Assembly: GCA_946497695.1 (NCBI GenBank)
Contig: CAMMLJ010000004.1
Span: forward strand, 65,793 to 104,323
Source of the DNA: an uncultured Clostridium sp.
GTDB taxonomy: Bacteria; Bacillota; Clostridia; TANB77; CAG-508
Direction: 5' to 3'
DNA length: 38,531 bases
Under the pieces are notes generated by a model, which searched no databases, had not been told where the DNA came from, and saw only the letters and a list, made by a program, of their open reading frames with translations. Shown in pieces: positions 7,896 through 16,492 of the stretch. A program made the position numbers and the translations under genes. Position 1 is the first letter of the stretch. Each line of letters opens with the position of its first letter.

Positions 7896-8912
7896 ATGCT
7901 AAATTGGTATTTACAAAGTGGAAAAGATTCTGATGTAATAGTAAGTTCAAGAATAAGATTAGCAAGAAATATATCAAATTATCCATTTGAAACAAAATGT
8001 AATGGAGCAAAAAAAGAAGAAATAACTAAGTTAATAGAAGAACCTATTATTGGTAATAAATATGGAATTAAACTTTTAAAACTAAAAGATATGGATGATG
8101 TTACTATTAATAGCTTAATAGAAAAAAGACTAATAAGTCCAGACTTTGTAAAAGGTAAAGACACTGCAAAAGCCATACTTATAAATGATGAAGAAAGTGT
8201 ATGTACAATGATACATACAGATAATCATATTAGTTTACAAGTATTTGGTGCAGGACTAGAGTTGGACAATTTGCTAAATCTAGTTATTGAATTAGATGAA
8301 TACCTAGACGAAAAATTAAAATTTGCATTTAGTGAAAAATATGGCTTTTTAACAGCATGTCCGATAGAAGCAGGAACAGCCATGAAGGCATCTGTAATGG
8401 TTCATTTACCTGCTTTACAAATTACTGGTAATATTGGAAAGGTATTAGAAATAATAAATAATTTTGGTATGAATGTAACTGGAATTCACGGAGAAGGTAG
8501 CAAATCTGAAGGTGCATTATATCAAATATCTAATAAACAAACTTTAGGAATTTCTGAAAAAGAAATTATTAAGAAGCTAAAATTAATAACAGATAAAATA
8601 ATAGAGCAAGAAAGGATTGCAAGAAAATATTTAGGAAAGAATAGACTAAATTTAGAAGACAGATTATATAGAGATTATGGAATTTTAACAAACTGTAGAA
8701 AAATTTCAGAAAGTGAATGCAAAGATTTATTATCAACATTAAAATTAGGAACAGATTTAGGAATTATTAATGAATTAACAGATCTAAAAATAAACAGATT
8801 ATTGTTATATACACAAGATGCGAACTTACAAAAATATTTAGGAACAAAATTAGAAGGAATTGATTTAGATGCTAAAAGAGCAGAAGTTATTAAAACAATT
8901 ATAAAAGAGTAA
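7896..8912 (+). CDS. mcsB: McsB protein-arginine kinase
   Basis: About 338 aa and phosphagen-kinase fold. The N-terminal VSSRIRLARN phosphate-binding block and the later GxxxKASVMVHLPAL region match McsB. The enzyme phosphorylates arginines on CtsR and on damaged proteins, marking them for ClpCP. Two ATGs occur, at 7890 and 7896; AGGAGG (7882-7887) is 2 nt from the first and 8 nt from the second, so 7896 is chosen. The stop is immediately followed by the clpC ribosome site. Confidence 0.94.
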   Translation: MLNWYLQSGKDSDVIVSSRIRLARNISNYPFETKCNGAKKEEITKLIEEPIIGNKYGIKLLKLKDMDDVTINSLIEKRLISPDFVKGKDTAKAILINDEESVCTMIHTDNHISLQVFGAGLELDNLLNLVIELDEYLDEKLKFAFSEKYGFLTACPIEAGTAMKASVMVHLPALQITGNIGKVLEIINNFGMNVTGIHGEGSKSEGALYQISNKQTLGISEKEIIKKLKLITDKIIEQERIARKYLGKNRLNLEDRLYRDYGILTNCRKISESECKDLLSTLKLGTDLGIINELTDLKINRLLLYTQDANLQKYLGTKLEGIDLDAKRAEVIKTIIKE

Positions 8913-8926
8913 GGAGGTAGATGATT

Positions 8927-11380
8927 ATGACATATAAATTTACTAATAGTGCACAAAATGTTTTAGAAATTGCAAAAGAAATTGCAATAGAATTAGGACA
9001 TAACTATATAGGAACAGAACATATATTATATGGGTTAACAGAAGAGGAAAATGGTATTGCAAGTAAAGTGCTAGAAAACCAAAATATAAATTCTGAAAAT
9101 GTACTAGATGAAATAGAGAATCTAATAGGCAGAGATGAAGAAAGAACTATAACAAGTTTAGGATTTACACCTAGAACTAAAAGAGTGTTAGAAAATGCAT
9201 TTTTAGAGGCAAGAAAACTAGACTCAGATTATATAGGAACAGAACATATTTTAATAGGAATAATGAGAGAAGCCGATAGTATTGCAGTAAGAATCTTATT
9301 AGATTTGGGTATTAATCCACAAAAATTATATAATGAAATAGTAAAAGTACTAGAAGAAGACGAAGACATAAATAGTGGTGACAGTTCTCAAAATAGAAAA
9401 ACAGGAAGCTTTAACTCTACACCAACGTTAAATCAATATGGAACAGATTTAACTAAAAGTGCAAGTCTTGGAAAATTAGATCCTGTAATAGGAAGAAAAA
9501 ATGAAATAGAAAGAGTAATTCAAATTCTTTCTAGAAGAACAAAAAATAACCCTTGTTTAATTGGTGAACCTGGTGTTGGTAAAACAGCAGTTGTAGAGGG
9601 ATTAGCAGAAAAAATTGTACAAGGTGATGTTCCAGAAATTTTAAAGGATAAGAGAGTTGTAACAATCGATTTATCTAGTATGATTGCTGGTGCAAAATAT
9701 AGAGGAGACTTCGAAGAAAGAATAAAGAAAGCTTTAAATGAAGTAAAAAAAGCCGGAGATGTAATCTTATTTATAGATGAGATTCATACAATAGTAGGTG
9801 CAGGTTCTGCAGAAGGTGCTATTGATGCAGCTAATATTTTAAAACCATTATTAGCAAGAGGAGAAATTCAATTAATTGGTGCTACTACTCTAAATGAATA
9901 TAGAAAATATATAGAAAAAGATAGTGCATTAGAAAGAAGGTTTAGTCCTGTAACTGTTAGTGAACCAACACATGAAGAAACAGTAGAAATCTTAAAAGGT
10001 ATAAGGGATAAATATGAAGCACATCATAATATAAAAATAACTGATGAAGCTATAAATGCTGCTGTAGAATTATCTAGCAGATATATAAATGATAGATTTT
10101 TACCAGATAAGGCTATAGATTTGGTAGATGAAGCTTCTTCTAAAATGAGACTTTCTTCTTTAGAAGAGCCAGAGAGCTTGAAAGAGATGGAAGCTAAAAT
10201 TGAAAAAATGAATCAAGAAAAAGAAGCTGCTGTAAAAGTACAAAAATTTGAAAAAGCTGCAAAAATAAGGGACGAAGTAAATAAGCTAAAAGAAGAATTA
10301 GAAGCTGAAAGAAATAAATGGAAAAGTAAAAAGACGAAAGCAATTCCAAAATTAACAGAGGAAGATATTGCTAAGGTAATTGCAAGTTGGACTGGAATTC
10401 CAGCAGCAAAGATTACCCAAGACGAAAATAAGAAATTAAAGAATTTAGATAAAGAATTGCATAAAAGAGTAATTGGTCAAAATGAGGCAGTAGAAGCTGT
10501 TGCAAAAGCTATAAGAAGAAGTAGGGTGGGACTAAAAAATCCTAATAGACCAATAGGTTCATTCTTATTCTTAGGCCCAACAGGTGTTGGTAAAACAGAA
10601 TTATCTAAAGCATTAGCAGAACATTTATTTGGAACTGAAGATGCTATGATAAGAGTTGATATGTCAGAATTTATGGAACCACATTCTGTTGCTAAATTAA
10701 TTGGTGCACCTCCAGGATATGTTGGTTTTGATGATGGTGGACAATTAACAGAGAAAATAAGAAGAAAACCATATTCTGTAATATTATTTGATGAAATAGA
10801 AAAAGCTCATCCAGATGTTATGAATATGTTATTACAAATTCTAGAAGATGGTAGATTAACAGACAGCCAAGGAAGAACAGTTAACTTTAAAAATACAGTA
10901 ATAATTATGACATCAAATATAGGTGCAAGATTAATTACAGAAAAGAAATCTTTAGGATTTACAAATTCAGCAGAAGAAGATGAAGCTAAGGAATATGAAG
11001 AGATAAAGAAAAACGTAATGGCAGAATTGAAGAAACAATTAAGACCAGAATTTATAAATCGTATTGATGATATTATAGTATTCCATAAATTAAATGATGA
11101 AGAAATTAACAGCATTATAGACTTACTATTAAAGAATGTAGAACAAAGATTAGTAGAACAAGGTTTAAATATTAAAATTGATAAATCTGTTAAAGAATTA
11201 ATTGCTAAAAAAGGTGTAGACAAAGAATTTGGTGCAAGACCACTACGTAGAGCAATACAAAATATTGTAGAAGACAAATTAGCAGAAGAAATATTAGATG
11301 GAAATATTAAACCTGGTCTAGAAGCAAAATTAGTAGCTAAAGATGATAAAGTAGAATTAAAGGTAAAAGCTACAAAATAA
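8927..11380 (+). CDS. clpC: ClpC AAA+ unfoldase
   Basis: About 817 aa, full length. It has two Clp N-terminal repeats (about 1-145), AAA-1 with Walker A GEPGVGKT (about 213), a UVR/M-domain coiled coil (about 410-465), AAA-2 with Walker A GPTGVGKT (about 550) and a C-terminal D2-small domain. ClpC feeds McsB-marked proteins to ClpP. AGGAGG at 8912-8917 is 3 nt from the ATG at 8921 but 9 nt from the ATG at 8927, so the latter is preferred. It is the last gene of the CtsR operon, closed by a REP-like terminator. Confidence 0.95.
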   Translation: MTYKFTNSAQNVLEIAKEIAIELGHNYIGTEHILYGLTEEENGIASKVLENQNINSENVLDEIENLIGRDEERTITSLGFTPRTKRVLENAFLEARKLDSDYIGTEHILIGIMREADSIAVRILLDLGINPQKLYNEIVKVLEEDEDINSGDSSQNRKTGSFNSTPTLNQYGTDLTKSASLGKLDPVIGRKNEIERVIQILSRRTKNNPCLIGEPGVGKTAVVEGLAEKIVQGDVPEILKDKRVVTIDLSSMIAGAKYRGDFEERIKKALNEVKKAGDVILFIDEIHTIVGAGSAEGAIDAANILKPLLARGEIQLIGATTLNEYRKYIEKDSALERRFSPVTVSEPTHEETVEILKGIRDKYEAHHNIKITDEAINAAVELSSRYINDRFLPDKAIDLVDEASSKMRLSSLEEPESLKEMEAKIEKMNQEKEAAVKVQKFEKAAKIRDEVNKLKEELEAERNKWKSKKTKAIPKLTEEDIAKVIASWTGIPAAKITQDENKKLKNLDKELHKRVIGQNEAVEAVAKAIRRSRVGLKNPNRPIGSFLFLGPTGVGKTELSKALAEHLFGTEDAMIRVDMSEFMEPHSVAKLIGAPPGYVGFDDGGQLTEKIRRKPYSVILFDEIEKAHPDVMNMLLQILEDGRLTDSQGRTVNFKNTVIIMTSNIGARLITEKKSLGFTNSAEEDEAKEYEEIKKNVMAELKKQLRPEFINRIDDIIVFHKLNDEEINSIIDLLLKNVEQRLVEQGLNIKIDKSVKELIAKKGVDKEFGARPLRRAIQNIVEDKLAEEILDGNIKPGLEAKLVAKDDKVELKVKATK

Positions 11381-11382
11381 GG

Positions 11383-11451
11383 AAAAGGGATTTGAGGCGT
11401 CCTGCGAAAAAATTCGGGATTTGGGGACGTTCCTTAAATCCCTTTTTTTTT
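11383..11451 (+). terminator. REP-like terminator of the clpC operon
   Basis: AAAAGGGATTT (11383-11393) can pair with AAATCCCTTTT (from 11436) before a long T-run. An inner complete copy of the REP-like unit, GGGATTT to AAATCCC with core GGGGACGTTCC, spans 11416-11442. Two alternative hairpins are therefore possible. Confidence 0.75.
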
Positions 11452-11498
11452 GGATGCATAAAGGAGGAATTAAATTAATACGTTAGGTATACATAAGT

Positions 11499-11527
11499 TT
11501 GCAAAGAAAAACAAAATATGCTAAAAT
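11499..11527 (+). promoter_or_regulatory. Extended -10 promoter of the first islet operon
   Basis: TTGCAA (11499-11504), 17-nt spacer, TGC-TAAAAT (11519-11527). The same layout with the same TGCTAAAAT block lies upstream of the related gene at 12962. Confidence 0.75.
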
Positions 11528-11559
11528 TTATGTGTAGCAAAGTTGAAATTAGTGTAAGA

Positions 11560-11577
11560 CTCATCAAATGTAATGAG
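11560..11577 (+). promoter_or_regulatory. Leader hairpin with AAATGTA loop (copy 1)
   Basis: CTCAT (11560-11564), loop CAAATGTA, ATGAG (11573-11577), then AGAAAGGA before the start codon. The stem sequence differs from copy 2 at 12922 but stays paired, while the AAATGTA and AGAAAGGA parts are kept. Confidence 0.6.
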
Positions 11578-11594
11578 CATCAGAAAGGAACAGT

Positions 11595-12110
11595 ATGGAG
11601 AAAAAAGGAGAATTAAAAAATTGCAAAATATTCAACAAGGAAGGACGGATTTTAGGTAGACTACAAACTGAAGAAATAATGCCTATTATAGTTGTAGGCA
11701 AGAATGAATCGGAAGATATAATTTATAGGGAAGGATTATATTTTCCAAAAACAAGAATCTTTCAAACACGATTTTCAGATGAAGACGACTTCTTAGAAGA
11801 AGAGTATACAATCTCATCATTAGCTAAAATTGAAGCATTAAATTTTGGTATTATAAGGCTGAGAAAATTTACTTTTTATTCTGCAATTGGTGAAGAAATC
11901 GAAGAAGCATTTGTTGATTGGGCAAGACTGGTTTACTATGTAATGAAGCATCCGGAAGAAAAAGAAAAGATTATTAGAATAGCTGGAGTATTATTAGAAC
12001 CATGTTCACCAATTTTTAAAATCCATGTAAAACTGGAAAATGTAAAAGATAAAGGTTTTATTTACCGAGAGCATGAATTCTATGAATTATCATCAAAATA
12101 TGATGAGTAA
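11595..12110 (+). CDS. Unrecognised 171-aa protein, LKNCKIF family
   Basis: I do not recognise this protein. It is soluble, with no signal peptide or membrane segment, and acidic in the middle. Its start, LKNCKIFNKEGR, resembles that of the protein at 12962 (LKNCKIFDLYGR), suggesting a shared N-terminal domain. It contains IVVGKNESEDIIYREG, parallel to VVVADVKDDKTICEYG in the relative. Ribosome site AAAGGA lies upstream and the leader carries a hairpin. The next gene starts 38 nt downstream and probably shares the transcript. Confidence 0.75.
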   Translation: MEKKGELKNCKIFNKEGRILGRLQTEEIMPIIVVGKNESEDIIYREGLYFPKTRIFQTRFSDEDDFLEEEYTISSLAKIEALNFGIIRLRKFTFYSAIGEEIEEAFVDWARLVYYVMKHPEEKEKIIRIAGVLLEPCSPIFKIHVKLENVKDKGFIYREHEFYELSSKYDE

Positions 12111-12148
12111 TAGTGAAGTAAAAACAAACTTTAAATTGTGGAGGTATT

Positions 12149-12736
12149 ATGAGATTATTTATTAACAAAGGAATATGCAAACGGAAATGGAATGGTAATG
12201 TAAGTGTTCGTCAAAAGGATGAAATAGTTACATTACGTATTCCAGATTATAACAAAGAGACAAAAAGAGAACCATATGTGGAATTTGTAATTCCAAATGT
12301 AAAAAGGAAAATGCTAAAAACAAATCGATGGATTTATAATTTAGTCTTGAAAGAAATTACAGAAAAACGTATAGTTTTTGCGGATGAATATGATCCATGT
12401 ACTGGTGAGATTTATGCCCTTGTAAGGTCAACAGAAGCTGTACCGGATGATGTTTTTATTCCAAAAGCAAAAAAGAATAAGGTAAAGGTAATAAGACGCC
12501 TTCGATTTGTGGATGGAGAATGTGATCTTGGTGACTTTTTATCCAATGTTTATTTTATAAGAATAAAATTGGACAGAAAAGAGAAATTACCATTATACTT
12601 AACTTATGAGGATTCAAAGAACCTTCGGAAAGCCATAGTGTTTGCAAGAAATTCAGAAGGAATGTGGAATGCCAATATAGAGGTGAAAAAAGCCAGTAAT
12701 ACGGAAGGCAAATATGTATCACTTTCTAAAATTTAA
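12149..12736 (+). CDS. Unrecognised 195-aa basic protein
   Basis: I do not recognise this protein. It is Lys/Arg-rich, predicted soluble and probably mostly beta (alternating short hydrophobic and charged stretches), without a catalytic motif I can name. It lies 38 nt after the 171-aa gene without a promoter of its own that I can see; GTGGAGGT is its ribosome site. Codons such as CGG, GCC and ACG are more frequent than in neighbouring housekeeping genes, suggesting acquisition. A 19-bp terminator follows. Confidence 0.72.
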   Translation: MRLFINKGICKRKWNGNVSVRQKDEIVTLRIPDYNKETKREPYVEFVIPNVKRKMLKTNRWIYNLVLKEITEKRIVFADEYDPCTGEIYALVRSTEAVPDDVFIPKAKKNKVKVIRRLRFVDGECDLGDFLSNVYFIRIKLDRKEKLPLYLTYEDSKNLRKAIVFARNSEGMWNANIEVKKASNTEGKYVSLSKI

Positions 12737-12746
12737 TATTGTTTCA

Positions 12747-12800
12747 AAAAAGAGTAGGAGGACATTTTTATTATGATGTTCTTCTATTCTTTTTAATTAA
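12747..12800 (+). terminator. Terminator after the two-gene islet operon
   Basis: AAAAAGAGTAGGAGGACAT (12747-12765) pairs with 12776-12794 over 19 positions, with three G-U pairs, and ends in T5. The wobble pairs favour function on the plus-strand RNA. Confidence 0.85.
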
Positions 12801-12859
12801 AGTAAAGTATAAAATATATTTAGTTAATATGATATTACAATTCATGACTTATTCAATAT

Positions 12860-12888
12860 TTGAAATTTAAGTAAATATGTGCTAAAAT
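12860..12888 (+). promoter_or_regulatory. Extended -10 promoter of the second islet gene
   Basis: TTGAAA (12860-12865), 17-nt spacer, TGC-TAAAAT (12880-12888). The design is identical to that at 11499-11527. Confidence 0.78.
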
Positions 12889-12921
12889 TGTACTGCAAAA
12901 AATGTACAAAGAAGATGCAAA

Positions 12922-12939
12922 CTTGCTAAATGTAGCGAG
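12922..12939 (+). promoter_or_regulatory. Leader hairpin with AAATGT loop (copy 2)
   Basis: CTTGCT (12922-12927), loop AAATGT, AGCGAG (12934-12939), followed by AGAAAGGAG and the start codon. Compared with copy 1 the stem bases have changed on both sides, which looks like covariation. Confidence 0.6.
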
Positions 12940-12961
12940 GAACTAAGAAAGGAGAAACAAC

Positions 12962-13411
12962 ATGAGAAAACTTAAAAACTGTAAGATTTTTGATCTGTAT
13001 GGACGGAGGATGCAAGAGGATAAAAATCCACATTTTGTAGTAGTTGTTGCAGATGTGAAAGACGACAAGACAATATGTGAGTATGGAATTCTGAATAAGG
13101 ACAAGTTTGAGCTATCTGATGGGGGAGTATATGACATTGAATCTTTTGCAGAAATGCCGGCAACGGATTCAACCATAAAAGAAAAGGGGTGTATTTTTTG
13201 TGCCGCAATGCCAAAGAGTTCAAAAAGTACTATTCCGACATGGCCTATGTTTGTAAAATATAAAACAGATTGTACAAATGTAGGTGACGAAGAAGTTTCA
13301 ATTGTCTGCATATCCGAAGAGAGAGTTCAAGTGTTGAAAACAAAAATTTCTGAAACCAACGATGCTGGCTTTAAAGTTGGAGACAGTTTCTACAGAGTTG
13401 GTGTAATGTAA
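12962..13411 (+). CDS. Unrecognised 149-aa protein, LKNCKIF family
   Basis: I do not recognise this protein. The opening MRKLKNCKIFDLYGRR is related to residues 6-19 of the protein at 11595; the rest diverges. It is soluble and predicted alpha/beta, with scattered cysteines (CEYG, CIFCA, DCTN, VCIS) but no paired zinc motif. Start choice is firm: AAAGGAG lies 9 nt upstream, after the leader hairpin. Base composition is visibly more G+C-rich (codons CTG, GGG, CGG, CCG) than flanking genes, consistent with horizontal transfer. It has its own promoter and a terminator shared with dapB. Confidence 0.78.
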   Translation: MRKLKNCKIFDLYGRRMQEDKNPHFVVVVADVKDDKTICEYGILNKDKFELSDGGVYDIESFAEMPATDSTIKEKGCIFCAAMPKSSKSTIPTWPMFVKYKTDCTNVGDEEVSIVCISEERVQVLKTKISETNDAGFKVGDSFYRVGVM

Positions 13412-13445
13412 GCAAAAGTAAAACTCTAAGATTTTTACTATGCAA

Positions 13446-13490
13446 TAAAAATAGCCCGTGCTTTTATCAAAAAGTACGAGCTATTTTTTA
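13446..13490. terminator. Bidirectional terminator between islet and dapB
   Basis: AAAAATAGC..CGT.CTTTT pairs with AAAAG.ACG.GCTATTTTT across a short ATCA loop. A-run and T-run on the two sides let it end both the plus-strand islet gene and minus-strand dapB, whose stop codon it touches. Confidence 0.8.
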
Positions 13491-14240
13491 TTTATTATTA
13501 ATTAAATCATTCATATTATACATTCCATTATCTTTATTAACTATGTATTTAGCAGCCATAACAGCACCATTTGCAAAAACAGTTCTAGAATAACATTTAT
13601 GTGTTATTTCTAATGTTTCATGCTCACCAAAGAATTGTACTGTATGTTCACCTACGATATTTCCACCTCTAATAGAAGAGAAACCAATTTCTAATTTATT
13701 TCTTTTTTCATGTTTATTATGTCTGTCAAATTCATAAACCATCTTATTGTCTTTTGCTTCATTAATGCTATCTGCTAAAAATAAAGCTGTTCCACTTGGA
13801 CTATCTATTTTTCTATTATGATGTGTTTCTATAATTTCTATATCAGTATCTGGTAATTCTTTAGCTAAAGATGCTACAATTTTTGCCATTAGATTTATAT
13901 CATATGACATATTAGCAGATTTAAAAATAGGAATATCTTTTGAGTAATCTTCTATTTCATTTAATTGTTCTTCTGTAAATCCAGTTGTTGCAATAACAAT
14001 AGGAACATGATTTTTCTTAGCATATTTTAAGATATTTAGAGTAGCTACTGGAACAGAAAAATCAATTATTACATCCGGTTTTTCTTCTATGTCTGAAGTA
14101 TTTGTATAAACTGGATATGTATAAATTCCAGTGTTCTCTTTATCAACACCACCAAGAAGTAAAATATCTTTATCATTATCTATTACATTTGCAACTTCTT
14201 GTCCCATTTTACCATTTATTCCATTTATTAATACTTTCAT
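13488..14240 (-). CDS. dapB: 4-hydroxy-tetrahydrodipicolinate reductase
   Basis: A 250-aa DapB of normal length. The N-terminal GINGKMGQ nucleotide-binding turn (about 7-14), the IIETHHNRKIDSPSGTA substrate/catalytic block (about 136-152) and FGEHETLEITH are present. It reduces the dapA product with NAD(P)H in the diaminopimelate/lysine pathway. The start is preceded by AAGGAT. It runs the same way as dapA, with an HD-domain gene between, and probably belongs to the same transcript. Confidence 0.95.
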   Translation of the reverse strand: MKVLINGINGKMGQEVANVIDNDKDILLLGGVDKENTGIYTYPVYTNTSDIEEKPDVIIDFSVPVATLNILKYAKKNHVPIVIATTGFTEEQLNEIEDYSKDIPIFKSANMSYDINLMAKIVASLAKELPDTDIEIIETHHNRKIDSPSGTALFLADSINEAKDNKMVYEFDRHNKHEKRNKLEIGFSSIRGGNIVGEHTVQFFGEHETLEITHKCYSRTVFANGAVMAAKYIVNKDNGMYNMNDLINNK

Positions 14241-14333
14241 TTTTTAGATCCTTTCCATATCGCTTAAAGATAATTAAATTTCCTTATGTAAGTAATAATT
14301 ATATTGTGACTATTTGTAAAATGATAAAACAAA

Positions 14334-14876
14334 TTAAAATCTTACAAAAAAGATTGTTAAAAAGATATAAGCATATCTATATATCATTCTTAACTTGTAT
14401 TTCTTATTTAAATATTTAAAAAATTCAACTGTAGCACAATATTTATCTACAAATGTAACAATGTAACTTTCTCTATATTTAGGCAATCTTATAGTTAAAG
14501 GCCACATATGTTTTACTATTACATCTTTTTCTAAATCATTTAATGTGAAATTTTTTAAAGAATTTTCTAAAGCAATTTTAGGATGAGAAAAAGCATGTAA
14601 CTCTTTAAATGAATTAACTTTTCTATGGTCATGCCAGTCGTATAAAAAGAAATCATGAAGCATTGCAGCACGAGCAGCTGAGAAATAATCTAACTTAAAT
14701 TTTTTACATATTAAATAAGTATAATATGCAACATGCAAGCAGTGGTTATAACATGACGTGCTAGAATGTTGCATATAATTGTTCATTTCTTTTACCTTTT
14801 CATGCAAGCGAATATCATTTATTATATTTTTAAATTCTAAATAATTTTCTTCATTTTTAAATTTTTTAAAAAACAT
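14334..14876 (-). CDS. HD-domain phosphohydrolase-like protein
   Basis: A 180-aa protein with an HD-type core: NHCLHVAYYTYL (His near 44-48), MLHDFFLYDWHDH (HD at about 94-95) and later VKHMWPL. The C-terminal about 15 residues (YAYIFLTIFFVRF) are hydrophobic and could associate with membrane. HD proteins of this size hydrolyse nucleotides or phosphomonoesters; the substrate is not known. It sits between dapA and dapB in the same orientation, with gaps of about 90 nt to each. Confidence 0.8.
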   Translation of the reverse strand: MFFKKFKNEENYLEFKNIINDIRLHEKVKEMNNYMQHSSTSCYNHCLHVAYYTYLICKKFKLDYFSAARAAMLHDFFLYDWHDHRKVNSFKELHAFSHPKIALENSLKNFTLNDLEKDVIVKHMWPLTIRLPKYRESYIVTFVDKYCATVEFFKYLNKKYKLRMIYRYAYIFLTIFFVRF

Positions 14877-14966
14877 TTATTCACATCCCATATTATTTTT
14901 TACTCCTATATATATTATATCATGGGAGATATATTATGTGAATAAAGTTAATTAAATCTTAACAAT

Positions 14967-15851
14967 TTAAATTAATCCAAAATTTTTTAAAGAAGTTCTT
15001 AATTTTTCTTGATTTTTTTCAGATAATCTAACTAGTGGAAGTCTTGGAACTCCATAATTATATCCCATCATATTTAAAGCCTCTTTTACAGGTATAGGGT
15101 TTACCTCACAGAATAAGCTTCCTGCTAAATCTATTGCATCTAACTGCATTTGTGTAGCTTCTGCAATATTACCATCAAAGAAATTTTGAACCATATCATG
15201 TGTATATTTTGGTGCAACATTTGAAAGAACAGATATAACACCAAGTCCACCTAAAGATAGAATTGGAACGATTTGGTCATCATTTCCAGAATAAATATGT
15301 AAACTATCTTTACATAGTGCTGCAATTTTTGCAACTTGTGAGATATTACCACTAGCTTCTTTTACAGCCACGATATTTGGAATTTTAGAAAGTTCTAAAC
15401 AAGTTTCTGGAGTAATATTTACACCAGTTCTACTAGATACGCTATATACGATTATAGGTAAAGAAGTAGAGTTTGCTATTGCTTTGTAATGTTCTACTAA
15501 ACCTGCCTGTGTTGTTTTATTATAATATGGTGTTACAACTAATAAAGCATCTGCGCCAACAGATTCTGCGTATTTTGACATTCCTATTGCAGAAGCAGTA
15601 TTATTAGAACCTGTTCCTGCAATTACAGGAATTCTACCATTAACTTTATCTATAGCATATTTAATGGTATCTTTTTTCTCTTTCTCTGTCATTGTAGAAG
15701 ATTCGCCAGTAGTACCACATACTATAATACTATCGACCCCTTCTGAAATTTGGAATTCTATTAATTTTCCAAACTCTTCGAAATTTACGCCATCATTTGT
15801 AAATGGTGTGGAGATGGCAGTACCACAACCTTTAAAAATAATTTTTTTCAT
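14967..15851 (-). CDS. dapA: 4-hydroxy-tetrahydrodipicolinate synthase
   Basis: A 294-aa TIM-barrel aldolase. GTTGESSTM (about 46-54), the catalytic YYNKTTQAG segment (Tyr near 134), the Schiff-base lysine in VKEASGN (near 162) and the GNDD block are all visible. It condenses pyruvate with aspartate semialdehyde, the product of asd encoded at 16602-17594. Start ATG has GGAGAT upstream. It is divergent from the DtxR-family regulator. Confidence 0.96.
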   Translation of the reverse strand: MKKIIFKGCGTAISTPFTNDGVNFEEFGKLIEFQISEGVDSIIVCGTTGESSTMTEKEKKDTIKYAIDKVNGRIPVIAGTGSNNTASAIGMSKYAESVGADALLVVTPYYNKTTQAGLVEHYKAIANSTSLPIIVYSVSSRTGVNITPETCLELSKIPNIVAVKEASGNISQVAKIAALCKDSLHIYSGNDDQIVPILSLGGLGVISVLSNVAPKYTHDMVQNFFDGNIAEATQMQLDAIDLAGSLFCEVNPIPVKEALNMMGYNYGVPRLPLVRLSEKNQEKLRTSLKNFGLI

Positions 15852-15948
15852 AATAACATCTCCTATAGAGATTTTTTAGCATATATAATTATATGTAGCT
15901 ATTTTCTATGTTATTATATGATATAATTTATAAAAAATAAATAATTTC

Positions 15949-15988
15949 TGGAAAATATCTAAAAAATACTATATAATTAGTACTAGAT
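15949..15988 (+). promoter_or_regulatory. Putative promoter and palindrome of the DtxR-family gene
   Basis: TATAAT at 15972-15977 has a weak -35 (TGGAAA, 15949-15954) 17 nt upstream. TAGTACTA (15979-15986), a perfect 8-bp palindrome, lies over the expected start of transcription and could be an operator. Confidence 0.45.
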
Positions 15989-16003
15989 AAAAGGAGGAGA
16001 ATG

Positions 16004-16447
16004 ATGACTGCATCTCAAGAAGATTATTTAAAATCAATATATATATTAATATTACATAAAAATGAAGCAAGAGTTACAGATATAGCAGACTATTTACAAG
16101 TTAGTAAAGCAAGTGTAAATAGAGCATTAAAATCTTTAAAAGAGCTAGGACTTGTGGATTATGAGACATATGGAGAGATAAAATTAACAGAAAAGGGTAA
16201 AGAAGAAGCAACAAACATTATAAAAAAACATAATGTTTTAAAAGCTTTTTTAATTCAAATTTTAAATGTTAATAACGAAACAGCAGAAGAAGAAGCTAAG
16301 AAAATGAAACATGCTATTTCTGAAGATACTGTAAATAAATTTTCTGATTACATAAAAAGTATTATAAAAGTTGATGAATTAAAATGTAATTATAGTCCAG
16401 AAAATGAAAGATGCCAAAATTGTATAAAGTTAAAAAAGAAAAAATAA
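16004..16447 (+). CDS. DtxR/MntR-family metal-dependent regulator
   Basis: About 147 aa. An N-terminal winged helix (TDIADYLQVSKASVNRALKSLKELGLV) is followed by a dimerisation region with EEAKKMKHAISEDTV, the DtxR-family metal-site segment. The C-terminus has a Cys cluster (CNYSPENERCQNC) and a Lys tail instead of an SH3-like domain. It probably senses manganese or iron. ATGs occur at 16001 and 16004; AGGAGG is 3 nt from the first and 6 nt from the second, so 16004 is preferred. It is inserted divergently among lysine genes. Confidence 0.85.
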   Translation: MTASQEDYLKSIYILILHKNEARVTDIADYLQVSKASVNRALKSLKELGLVDYETYGEIKLTEKGKEEATNIIKKHNVLKAFLIQILNVNNETAEEEAKKMKHAISEDTVNKFSDYIKSIIKVDELKCNYSPENERCQNCIKLKKKK

Positions 16448-16473
16448 TCGCAAATGTATTTTGCGATTATTTT
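16443..16473 (+). terminator. Terminator of the DtxR-family gene
   Basis: AATAATCGCAAA, loop TGTA, TTTTGCGATTATT and T-run, overlapping the stop codon. Confidence 0.85.
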
Positions 16474-16492
16474 TAGCACTGAAAAATTTAGA

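Noticed and set aside
10807..11277. 156-codon minus-strand frame
   Set aside because: Antisense to the conserved AAA-2 domain of clpC, whose plus-strand protein is unmistakable.
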